From: Antarcticibacterium flavum
GTDB lineage: Bacteria > Bacteroidota > Bacteroidia > Flavobacteriales > Flavobacteriaceae
Assembly: GCF_006159205.1 (NCBI RefSeq)
Contig: NZ_CP040812.1
Coordinates: forward strand, 1,984,001-2,048,000
DNA length: 64,000 nt
Direction of reading: 5' to 3'
Positions 26,161 to 33,798 of this stretch are shown here, piece by piece. A program made the position numbers and the translations under genes. The stretch's first letter is position 1, and each line of letters starts with the position of its first letter. The notes beneath the pieces were generated by a model that was given only the letters and a program-made list of their open reading frames with translations, searched no databases and was not told where the DNA came from.

Positions 26161-27660
26161 GTGGTGGCGAGATTAATCCGCATTTTCTTGAGGCTAATTT
26201 TAACTTGATCCCGTAGTGCGAAGTTGTAATAGGATTGCTTTTTTTTGCTTTGTAGGGCAAAATATACCCGATAGAAAAATTTCCCGGCCTACGAAAGTTT
26301 ATCGTAAAATTTGAAATGAAAGGGGCGTTAAGAATTTTAGGCTGTTTGAGCGATACGGATTATTCTCGCCAGAATGAATATTCCCGCGAGTTCCTAAAAT
26401 TTAGCAACCGAATGAAAAATTTAGATAAGCTTTCGTAAGCCTAGACTTTTTTGCTTCTTTTTCTTGCAACCGACGACCAGAGGGAGAGGATTGCAGCAAA
26501 AAAGAAGGAACGGTCCTATGAAGGGAGAATTGACTAGACGGTGGAAAAATGGTCATTGGGCAGAAAAAGTGGAGAGTGGAAAGTGGAGAAAGGACAGTCA
26601 GGGCGGGTTATTCGTTATAGGTAGTAGGTTGTAGGTTAAAAAAATGTTGTCGGTTATCTGTTGTCGGTTGTCGGTTTTTGTGTTGTGGTGGCGAGATTAA
26701 TCCGCATTTTCTTGAGGCTCATTTTAACTTGATCCCGTAGTGTGAAGTTGTAAAAGGGTTGCTTTTTTTTTGCTTTGTAGGACAAAATATACTCGATAGA
26801 AAAATTTCCCGGCCTACGAAAGCTTATCGTAAAATTTGAAATGAGAGGGGCGTTAAGAATTTTAGGCTGTTTGAGCGAAACGGATTATTCTCGCCAGAAT
26901 GAATATTCCCGCGAGTTCCTAAAATTTAGCCACCGAATGAAAAATTTAGAGAGGCTTTCGTAAGCCTAGACTTTTTTGCTTCTTTTTCTTGCAACCGACG
27001 ACCAGAGGGAGAGGATTGCAGCAAAAAAGAAGGAACGGTCCTATGAATTGAGAATTGACTAGACGGTGGAAAAATGGTCAAGAAAGTGGAGAGTGGAAAG
27101 TGGGGAGTGGATAGTCAGGACGTGTTATTCGTTATAGGTAGTAGGTTGTAGGTTAAAAAAATGTTGTCGGTTATCTGTTTTCGGTTGTCGGTTTTTGCTT
27201 TGAGGTGGCGAGATTAATCCGCATTTTTTTGAGGCTCATTTTAACTTGATCCCGTAGTGTGAAGTTGTAAAAGGATTGCTTTTTCTTGCTTTGTAGGACA
27301 AAATATACTCGATAGAAAAATTTCCCGGCCTACGAAAGCTTATCGTAAAATTTGAAATGAGTGGGGCGTTAAGAATTTTTGGCTGTTTGAGCGAAACGGA
27401 TTATTCTCGCCAGAAGTTATATTCCCGCGAGTTCCTAAAATTTAGCCACCGAATGAAAAATTTAGAGAAGCTTTCGTAAGCCTAGACTTTTTTGCTTCTT
27501 TTTCTTGCAACCGACGACCAGAGGGAGAGGATTGCAGCAAAAAAGAAGGAACGGTCCTATGAAGGGAGAATTGACTAAACGGTTGAAAAATGGTCAAGAA
27601 AGTGGAGAGTGGAAAGTGGGGAGTGGATAGTCAGGACGTGTTATTTGTGGTCGGTTGTCT
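26161..27660. repeat. Three tandem copies of a ~520-bp non-coding repeat
   Basis: The anchor GCGAGATTAATCCGC recurs at 26167, 26691 and 27208 (spacing 524 and 517). Copies are very similar over about 440 bp and are joined by heptamer text (GTGGAGA/GTGGAAA and GTTGTAG/GTTGTCG). Each contains an inverted pair, GGCCTACGAAAGCTTATCG and AAGCTTTCGTAAGCC, about 150 bp apart, and a second hairpin formed by CTTTTTCTTGCAACC and GGATTGCAGCAAAAAAGAAG. No open frame is conserved across the three copies. It could be a structured RNA, a MITE-like element or a recombination product. Confidence 0.85.
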
Positions 27661-27712
27661 GGTGTCAGCTGTCGGTTAAAAAAAGTGGCCAGAGAGCATA
27701 GCCCCCCTTCAC

Positions 27713-27910
27713 TTGTCATCCTGAACGTAGTGAAGGATCCCTACGGTCGGTGCAGCAGGAAGGGATAGTTGCAGGTACAAAACACAGGACACGCTCCTCC
27801 TTAAACTGGCAAACTCGCTTCTCCTTCCGCACGAGTTTAGAAATAAGCGGGACGAAAACTCTCCGCCAGAGATCCTTCCTCGGCCGAAAAAGGCCTCCTC
27901 AGGATGACAA
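27713..27910. repeat. 198-bp element with TTGTCATCCTGA terminal inverted repeats
   Basis: TTGTCATCCTGA at 27713-27724 pairs with TCAGGATGACAA at 27899-27910. The interior (GAAGGATCC, AGATCCTTCCTCGG) is of the GTCATCCTGA...AAGGATC kind seen in many bacterial genomes as a dispersed repeat. The 83-codon frame across it is an artefact. Confidence 0.65.
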
Positions 27911-27959
27911 ACAGTAGGGGCGACTTCCTCCTGAGTTAAATCCCAATTCAGTTCGAACA

Positions 27960-27991
27960 AACCTCACAGGTTTTTTTTAACCTGTGAGGTT
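27960..27991. repeat. AACCTCACAGGTT hairpin, copy 1
   Basis: AACCTCACAGGTT and AACCTGTGAGGTT form a 13-bp perfect stem with a 6-nt T loop, followed by TTTC. A close copy is at 44965-44997. Both copies lie near a TGTCCCG palindromic element and on the corresponding side of it. Confidence 0.75.
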
Positions 27992-28291
27992 TTCTTAGAA
28001 AGACCAAATTATTCGCATCCTTAATTGGACAGGAATATGAGGATGGTTAAAATGTAAATAAAGATTTGGACGATAACGTTAGGAGGTGCGAACATATTTT
28101 TCCAAACCACCCCGTCCCCGCTATGGCGCCCCCTCCCAATCCCTATCAGGATTGAAAAAAAGGAGGGGAGCCAGTAAAAGGACCTGACAGGCTGCTAGAA
28201 TCAAGGCCGCTGCAGGACGAAAAATATTGTCTGTTTTACTCACGAATATAACCAGAAAAGGCCTCTTATTTTTGACCTTCGGTAGGTTTTT

Positions 28292-28448
28292 TGTCCCGTT
28301 AGGGACCACATATGGGTAGAAAAAAGATGGATTAAAAACCCTGTGCCTTTAGGTACGGCATATAAGATCCCCGGTTTATATGCTGTACCTACGGCACAGA
28401 TAGACTCCGGGATAATTTTTTCTACCAATAGATAGTCCCTACGGGACA
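28292..28448 (+). repeat. TGTCCCG palindromic MITE-like element, copy A
   Basis: A 157-bp element that starts TGTCCCGTTAGGGAC and ends GTCCCTACGGGACA; each tip is itself a small palindrome. Inside are ATGGGTAGAAAAAA opposite TTTTTTCTACCA, and GTGCCTTTAGGTACGGCATA opposite TATGCTGTACCTACGGCAC, giving nested hairpins. It has no coding capacity. A second copy in opposite orientation lies at 44769-44923. Confidence 0.8.
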
Positions 28449-28668
28449 CAAAAAAAAGAATATTAGAAATCTATATACTACACCAGGTAATTTTTTGCAC
28501 GAGTCTAAGGATAAAATCAAGAGGAGAATCCCTGTCTTCAAAACGGCCGGATCATTTATATTTTTCGCCTAAATGTTCAGAGTACTCCTTTTATTTAGGT
28601 GTAATGTCAGTTTTGCTTTCATTCCAAAACTATAATAGGAGATTCGCCCAGATGTATATATAGTCAGC
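28449..28668. other. Spacer with no recognised feature
   Basis: AT-rich; no open frame with coding character, hairpin or repeat module was recognised. Confidence 0.5.
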
Positions 28669-28836
28669 TTATTTTCTCCAATTTTTGAACTCTTCCTTTA
28701 ATTGTTCCCGGGTGATAAAATTTCCATTTTTATAATCCTCTTCAGCCGAAGCAATTTCAATTCCCAACTCCATTATAGTCAATGCCCTTCCATCAACAGT
28801 AAAAATTTCTAAATCATCTCTATCTTCAGCTTCCAT
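28669..28836 (-). CDS. Small antitoxin-like protein
   Basis: 55 residues starting MEAEDRDDLEIFTVDGRALT and ending KEEFKNWRK. It is acidic at the start and has the form ASAEEDYKNGNFITREQLKE, the pattern of short RelB/ParD-like antitoxin tails in Bacteroidota (entry of a helix followed by E-[DQ]-L-K-x-E-x-x-x-W). No toxin gene is adjacent, so it would be an orphan. The call rests on amino-acid pattern only. Confidence 0.5.
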   Translation of the reverse strand: MEAEDRDDLEIFTVDGRALTIMELGIEIASAEEDYKNGNFITREQLKEEFKNWRK

Positions 28837-28956
28837 ATCTCAGCGATTTGATTAAAGATAAAAACTTCCATCTTCGCTTTATTCTCCTTGCCTTAAAAAA
28901 TTATCCCTCGGAAGAAATTTCGCTTAATATGCGAAATTGAACTAATTTGATTCCAT

Positions 28957-28971
28957 TACCAGCTTTTGGTA
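28957..28971 (+). promoter_or_regulatory. ParD-type operator TACCA-N5-TGGTA
   Basis: TACCA GCTTT TGGTA stands 23 bp upstream of the decayed parD. The same symmetry, TACCA AAAAT TGGTA, stands upstream of the intact parD (45623-45637). Shared only by the two parD loci here, it is a good candidate ParD binding site. Confidence 0.6.
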
Positions 28972-28994
28972 TTTTTACTATAACACTATTCACC

Positions 28995-29135
28995 ATGGGA
29001 AAGAACACATCCATATCACCGGGAGAACATTCTGAAGTATTAATTAAAGCTCTGGAAATTGGAGAAAAAAGCGGATTTGTTGATGATTTCGATGCCAAAG
29101 AAAATTTAGCTTATTTACATCGCAAGCACCTATAG
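28995..29135 (+). pseudogene. parD antitoxin with internal deletion
   Basis: 46 residues: MGKNTSISPGEHSEV then LIKALEIGEKSGFVDDFDAK. The first part equals the start of a ParD (compare MNKNTSISLGQYFEQ at 45598) and the rest is the toxin-binding C-terminus, but about 30 residues of the ribbon-helix-helix between them are missing without loss of frame. No parE follows. An operator-like repeat remains upstream. It is probably a non-functional leftover of a TA pair. Confidence 0.7.
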
Positions 29136-29500
29136 CACCAAAAAAGACCTGCTGCGGGATCCCATCCATCTGTTCAGGCGGAGCATTAAGTAATCCCCGG
29201 TTGACAATTCTGAAATGAAATCATATTCTGAACCCGCCAAGAGCCCACCCCGCCCTACGGGCACCCCTCCGTAGGAGGGGAAGCGTTAAAACCAATCCGC
29301 GTATTCCGCGTAATCCTTTTACTCCGTGTAACTCTGTACCTAACTCCTTTTAACTCCGTGGTTAATTAAAAATAGCCTCGAAAAAATGAAAATTATTCCC
29401 CAAGGAAAAGCCAACAGAAAACAGAAAACGGTAAACAGAAAACGGTAAACACCAAACAACAAACGCCGCAGGCCATCTTCTAACGACTAAAGACTAACGA
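29136..29500. repeat. Composite intergenic repeat region
   Basis: No gene is seen. In reverse orientation it has a GC-rich tract (29228-29285), CGCGTATTCCGCGTAATCC and ACTCCGTG modules (29296-29365), the CTCGAAAAAATGAAAA link, CAGAAAA/CGGTAAA heptamers (29412-29445), CACCAAA/CAACAAA, CGCCGCAGGCC, and ACTAACG/ACTAAAG heptamers that supply the stop codon of the following minus-strand gene. Confidence 0.75.
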
Positions 29501-30244
29501 CTACCGACTACTTTCAGTTCCCATCCACTTATCCCAAAACGTAAAATAAAGCCCATAGTTGGTATTAAACTCGGAATGATGATGATGGTGATGTGTGGCA
29601 CCGATGAATAGTTTCCCGACTTTACTATTCATAAATGCCGGGGGATAGATCTCAATGTCCAGGTGGTTCACTACACTGCTTATGGTCATAATAATCAAAT
29701 AAAATCCCAGCACATAAATATTCACCGGAATAAAAACAAGAATAAGCGGAAGGATAAGCGCCTCCAGGATCGATTCCCACCAGTGGAAGGAAAAGGCGGT
29801 CCAGGGAGTGGGCGCCAGGCTGTCGTGGTGCACCTTATGCACTTTCCTGAAAACTTTGGGATTGTGCATCCACCTGTGAACCCAGTAGTAATAAGTCTCG
29901 TGCAGCAGCAGAATGATGACGAGACTTACAGGGAGGTACCAGTAGGGATATTGGGCTGCATCCAGATAAATAGCGGTATATCCTTGTTGCCACAACCAGA
30001 AAGTAACGGCACCAAAGGCCGCGAAGACCAAAGAGGATTTTATGCTCCAAAGGATCTCCTTCCTCACCTGCCCTTTTCTGAGTTTCCGTTTACTAAGCCG
30101 CAGGTTTTTGTATTTACCAGCATTCCAAACGTAATAATACCCATAGAACACCCCCGCCGCCACAAAATACCGCAGCAGGATCGCGATGAAAAAGATGGCG
30201 ATGAAGATTAAAAAGGTGGAGGCCGATGTTATTCCGTGGATCAT
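29501..30244 (-). CDS. Fatty acid hydroxylase / sterol desaturase family protein
   Basis: 247 residues from the ATG at 30244. A longer open frame reaches 30430, but its first 62 residues are translated heptamer repeats. Four or so membrane segments are present, with the di-iron histidine clusters HETYYYWVH (115-123) plus H127, HKVHH (136-140) and THHHHHH (217-223). Members use a membrane di-iron centre to hydroxylate or desaturate lipids; the substrate here is unknown. The last codons AGT CGG TAG are already part of the TAGTCGT array. Confidence 0.88.
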   Translation of the reverse strand: MIHGITSASTFLIFIAIFFIAILLRYFVAAGVFYGYYYVWNAGKYKNLRLSKRKLRKGQVRKEILWSIKSSLVFAAFGAVTFWLWQQGYTAIYLDAAQYPYWYLPVSLVIILLLHETYYYWVHRWMHNPKVFRKVHKVHHDSLAPTPWTAFSFHWWESILEALILPLILVFIPVNIYVLGFYLIIMTISSVVNHLDIEIYPPAFMNSKVGKLFIGATHHHHHHSEFNTNYGLYFTFWDKWMGTESSR

Positions 30245-30893
30245 ACAGTTTTCTAAACTGAAAATGAAGTTAAGAAAAAAAGTTGTCAGTTGTGGGTTGA
30301 AAAAGTTGTAGGTTGTAGGTTCGAAAAGGTTGTAGGTTGTAGGTTGTAGGTTGTAGGTTAAAAAAAGTTGTCGGTTGTCGGTTGTCGGTTGTCTGTTGAA
30401 AAAAAAGTGGACAAGCCCCCTAACCCTCAAAGGGGGAATAAAAATCCACTATGTATACTTTTCAGTGTAATCCGTTAAAATCAGCGAAATCCCTTTTTTC
30501 CGTAATCCTTTTAACTCCGTGAAACTCCTTTTTAAACTCCCTATAACTCCGTGGCTAAATAAAAATTAGCCTCGAGAAAATGAAAAGCCCCCTGGCCCCA
30601 AAGGGGGAACAAAAAAATCACTATTTATACTTTTCCGCGTAATCCGCTAAAATCCACGTAATCCATTTGCCTCCGTGAAACTCCTTTTTAAACTCCTTAA
30701 ACTCTGTGGTTAAATAAAAATTAGCCTCGAAAAAATGAGCCTTAACCTCCCAGTAAAAAACCAACAGAAAACAGAAAACAGTAAACGAATGAAAACAGTA
30801 AACAGTAAACGGAAAACAACAACAAACCCCGAACACCAAACAACAAACGCCGCAGGCCATCCCATCTAACGACTAAAGACTAAAGACTAAAGA
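30245..30893. repeat. Composite intergenic repeat region
   Basis: No gene is seen. It holds GTTGTAG and GTTGTCG heptamers (30279-30400), a CCCCCTAACCC...AAAGGGGG tract, two reversed ACGGAG/CGCGTAATCCG modules (about 30465-30560 and 30640-30735), CAGAAAA/CAGTAAA heptamers (30765-30820), CACCAAA/CAACAAA, CGCCGCAGGCC and ACTAAAG heptamers ending in the pcm stop codon. Confidence 0.75.
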
Positions 30894-31589
30894 CTAATCC
30901 CTCGTAAACGGCACGAACCTCACCGGCATAAGCTCCCGGGTCCTTATTTTTCCATTTGCACGTTTCTCAATAAGTTGCAGGTTTTGCACCGTTCCCCTGG
31001 CACCTACCGGGATGACCATTCTGCCGCCTTCCTTTAGTTGCTCCACCAACCGGGGCGGAATTTCTTCCGGGGCGGCAGTGACGATGATAGCATCAAATGG
31101 AGCATGTTCCTCCCAGCCATGATAGCCGTCACCTACTTTAAAGTGAATATTATTATAGCCCATATCTTTTAGATCTCCCTGTACCCGGCGGGCTAGTTCT
31201 TCCACAATTTCAATGGTATATACCTCATCAACGATCTCTGCCAGCACCGCTGCCTGATATCCACTGCCGGTTCCAATCTCCAGCACCTTCATATCTGGTT
31301 TTGGCATTATAGCTTCTGTCATAAAGGCTACCATAAAGGGTTGCGAAATAGTTTGCCCCCCTCCTATTGGCAGCGGACCGTCCCGATAGGCATTTTTTTT
31401 CATATCTTCGGGCACCAGTTTATGCCGCTCTACTTTGCGCATGGCATCCAAAGTGGCTTGATCTTTTATTCCACGCGCCTCCAGCTGCCTCTTCACCATT
31501 TGTTCCCGCTGTTGCTGGAATCCATCCTGAACAGTTTCGGGAATTATGATGAAGAGGATTAATCCAAGTAAAATTATTCCTGTTTTCAT
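30894..31589 (-). CDS. pcm: Protein-L-isoaspartate O-methyltransferase with N-terminal signal or anchor
   Basis: 231 residues. A hydrophobic segment (about 3-16) suggests export or anchoring, unlike the cytoplasmic E. coli enzyme. The PCMT core follows: KLVPEDMKKNAYRDGPLPIG (58-77), QTISQPFMVAFM (79-90), the AdoMet loop VLEIGTGSGYQAAVLA (102-117) and the C-terminal ELMPVRFVPF. It repairs isoaspartyl residues in damaged proteins using AdoMet. The TAG stop (30894-30896) is the first triplet of the heptamer array. Confidence 0.93.
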   Translation of the reverse strand: MKTGIILLGLILFIIIPETVQDGFQQQREQMVKRQLEARGIKDQATLDAMRKVERHKLVPEDMKKNAYRDGPLPIGGGQTISQPFMVAFMTEAIMPKPDMKVLEIGTGSGYQAAVLAEIVDEVYTIEIVEELARRVQGDLKDMGYNNIHFKVGDGYHGWEEHAPFDAIIVTAAPEEIPPRLVEQLKEGGRMVIPVGARGTVQNLQLIEKRANGKIRTRELMPVRFVPFTRD

Positions 31590-31660
31590 GATTTCGTAAT
31601 TAATTGGATGCTAGTATAATATATGAAATAAAGTGGAGAATGGAAAGTCTGGACGCAGCC

Positions 31661-32280
31661 CCCTAACCCCAAAGGGGGAACAAAAAAATCGTTGTGCCTC
31701 AAGGTCGCTGTGTAATCCTTTTTCCTCCGTCCAACTCCTATTTAAATCTACTTTAAAAAGTCTGTGGTTAAATAAAATTTGCATCGAGAAAATGAGAAAC
31801 AGTCTCCAAATCAAAGCCCCAACGGAAAACAGAAAACGGTAAACGCCAAACTGCTGGCTTCTGCGTAATCCGCTAAAATCCATAATCCAGTTGCCTCCGT
31901 GAAACTCCTTTTTCAACTCCCTTTAAACTCTGTGGTTAAATTACAAATAACCTCGAAAAAATGAAAAACCCCCTAACCCCAAAGGGGGAACAAAAAAATC
32001 GTTGTGCCTCAAGGTCGCTGTGTAATCCTTTTTCCTCCGTCCAACTCCTATTTAAATCTACTTTAAAAAGTCTGTGGTTAAATAAAATTTGCATCGAGAA
32101 AATGAGAAACAGTCTCCAAATCAAAGCCCCAACGGAAAACAGAAAACGGTAAACGCCAAACTGCTGGCTTCTGCGTAATCCGCTAAAATCCATAATCCAG
32201 TTGCCTCCGTGAAACTCCTTTTTCAACTCCCTTTAAACTCTGTGGTTAAATAACAAATAACCTCGAAAAAATGAAAAGCC
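31661..32280. repeat. 310-bp perfect-phase tandem duplication
   Basis: 31661-31970 is repeated at 31971-32280 with only about two mismatches (TTACAAATAA/TAACAAATAA and AAAAACC/AAAAGCC near the end). Each unit contains CCCCAAAGGGGG, reversed ACGGAG modules, CATCGAGAAAATGAGAAAC and CGGAAAACAGAAAACGG heptamers. A third unit begins at 32281 but diverges after about 30 bp. The near identity shows a recent event. Frames inside are not genes. Confidence 0.93.
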
Positions 32281-32673
32281 CCCTAACCCCAAAGGGGGAA
32301 CAAAAAAATAACTATTTATACTTTTCCGCGTAATCTGCTAAAATCCATAATCCAGTTGCCTCCGTGAAACTCCTTTTTAAACTCCCTTTAAACTCTGTGG
32401 TTAAATAACAAATAACCTCGAAAAAATAAGACTTAACCACCCCAGTAAAAAACCAACAGAAAACGGTAAACAGTAAACGGAAAACAACAACAAACCCCAA
32501 ACCCCAACCAACAAACGCCGCAGGCAACTCCGTGGTTAAGTAAAAATAACCTCGAAAAAATGAGAATTACCTTCCCCGAACAAGCCAACAACTGATAACC
32601 GATAATCGACAACTGACAACAGAAAAACGACTAACTATTTTTTCGTAATTTCGGCCCGTAATATTACTTATTT
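32281..32673. repeat. Further repeat modules upstream of the HupE-like gene
   Basis: Reversed ACGGAG module (32320-32415), CAGAAAA/CGGTAAA heptamers (32455-32490), CCAACCAACAAACGCCGCAGG, a second CTCCGTGGTTAAG fragment and CTGATAA/CCGATAA/CTGACAA heptamers (32590-32620). About 50 bp of ordinary AT-rich leader precede the next gene. Confidence 0.65.
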
Positions 32674-33264
32674 ATGTCTGAATTTTGGTTGTACTTCAAT
32701 CTGGGCCTGGAACACGTGTTGGACTGGAATGCCTATGATCACATTTTATTTTTGATCGTCCTTGTAGCTGCTTACAGTTTCTCTTCCTGGAGACGGGTGC
32801 TGTCGCTGGTTACCATCTTTTTCCTGGGTCACACTGTTGCTTTATTTCTTTCGGTTTACCAGGTGGTGAGCATAAGCAGTAAGTGGATCGAGCTGCTCAT
32901 TGCCGTGACAATCCTGGTAACTGCACTTTTCAACCTGTTTACCGCAAAACGAAAAGAGAAACAGCTCAATGCAGGATTGCTCTACTTCAGCACAGGATTC
33001 TTCGGCCTCATACATGGCTTCGGATTTTCTACCTTCTTTAAAATGGTGGCGGGGAACCAGGAAACCAAATTCCTTCCGCTTATAGAATTTGCATTGGGAA
33101 TAGAAGCGGCGCTTATTATCGTGGCATTCGTGGTGCTTTTATTTTCCTTTATCTTTCAGAATTTCTTCCGGGTATCACGGCGGGACTGGATCATTGTTAC
33201 CTCATCTATAGTTATAGGGGTTATTCTTCCTATCTTACGTGAAAATATACAGCCGTTTTTATAA
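32674..33264 (+). CDS. HupE/UreJ-2 family membrane protein
   Basis: 196 residues, about six membrane helices. The family signature is present: GLEHVLDWNAYDHILFL near the start and FGLIHGFGFSTFF in the middle, both with His residues that could bind metal. HupE/UreJ proteins are linked to nickel or other metal uptake; in flavobacteria they often occur alone, as here, so the ion is uncertain. It is preceded by repeats and followed after 102 bp by an unrelated gene. Confidence 0.85.
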   Translation: MSEFWLYFNLGLEHVLDWNAYDHILFLIVLVAAYSFSSWRRVLSLVTIFFLGHTVALFLSVYQVVSISSKWIELLIAVTILVTALFNLFTAKRKEKQLNAGLLYFSTGFFGLIHGFGFSTFFKMVAGNQETKFLPLIEFALGIEAALIIVAFVVLLFSFIFQNFFRVSRRDWIIVTSSIVIGVILPILRENIQPFL

Positions 33265-33366
33265 AATTTTAACTCACTTAAATTGTAATAAACCTCACCT
33301 TGCAATACTTTAGTAGGTCCTCTTTCACAGGTGCCTGCGGGAATATTGCAAAGCTTTTTTTAAGAT

Positions 33367-33798
33367 ATGCAAGATACCAAGCAACTCAAATATGACAAGG
33401 CCTACCTGCGCATAGCCCGGGAATGGGGGAAGCTTTCCCACTGTAAAAGAAAGCAGGTTGGCGCACTTATTGTGAAAGACAGGATGATAATTTCCGACGG
33501 ATATAACGGTACCCCCACCGGTTTTGAGAATTTTTGTGAGGATGAAGAGGGTTATACAAAATGGTACGTACTTCACGCTGAAGCAAATGCCATCCTTAAG
33601 GTAGCTTCCTCTACACAATCCTGCCAGGGTGCAACCTTATACATTACCATGTCCCCTTGCAAGGAATGCAGCAAACTCATTCACCAAAGCGGGATCACCC
33701 GGGTGGTGTATCAAATAGATTATAAAGACAATTCTGGCCTTGATTTTTTACAAAAGGCCGGGGTTAAATTACAACAGGTAACAGAGCTTGATACTTAA
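33367..33798 (+). CDS. Deoxycytidylate (dCMP) deaminase family protein
   Basis: 143 residues. Zinc-dependent deaminase motifs: HAE at 70-72 (proton shuttle Glu 72) and SPCKEC with Cys 98 and Cys 101. The extra N-terminal region with SHCKRKQVGALIVKD and NGTPTGFENF is typical of dCMP deaminases (ComEB-like), which make dUMP for thymidylate synthesis. The S41 protease gene starts immediately after its stop codon, so the two are co-transcribed. Confidence 0.9.
   Translation: MQDTKQLKYDKAYLRIAREWGKLSHCKRKQVGALIVKDRMIISDGYNGTPTGFENFCEDEEGYTKWYVLHAEANAILKVASSTQSCQGATLYITMSPCKECSKLIHQSGITRVVYQIDYKDNSGLDFLQKAGVKLQQVTELDT

Noticed and set aside
25539..26260. Long minus-strand frames rich in NRQPTTDN and NLQPTTYN
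   Set aside because: They are translations of the GTTGTAG/GTTGTCG heptamer array and the antisense of the amidohydrolase gene.
25930..27660. CRISPR array
   Set aside because: Repeats are either 7 bp or ~520 bp; there are no 25-40 bp repeats with unique spacers and no cas genes.
27709..27960. 83-codon minus-strand frame (CHPEEA ... HYVQDDK)
   Set aside because: It is the translation of a dispersed GTCATCCTGA-type repeat element with inverted ends, not a gene.
30245..30430. N-terminal 62-residue extension of the fatty acid hydroxylase frame
   Set aside because: The extension consists of translated heptamer repeats; the ATG at 30244 gives a normal family start.
31611..32226. Two near-identical frames of about 100 codons (minus) and the matching plus frames
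   Set aside because: They result from the 310-bp tandem duplication of repeat modules; composition and lack of conservation argue against genes.
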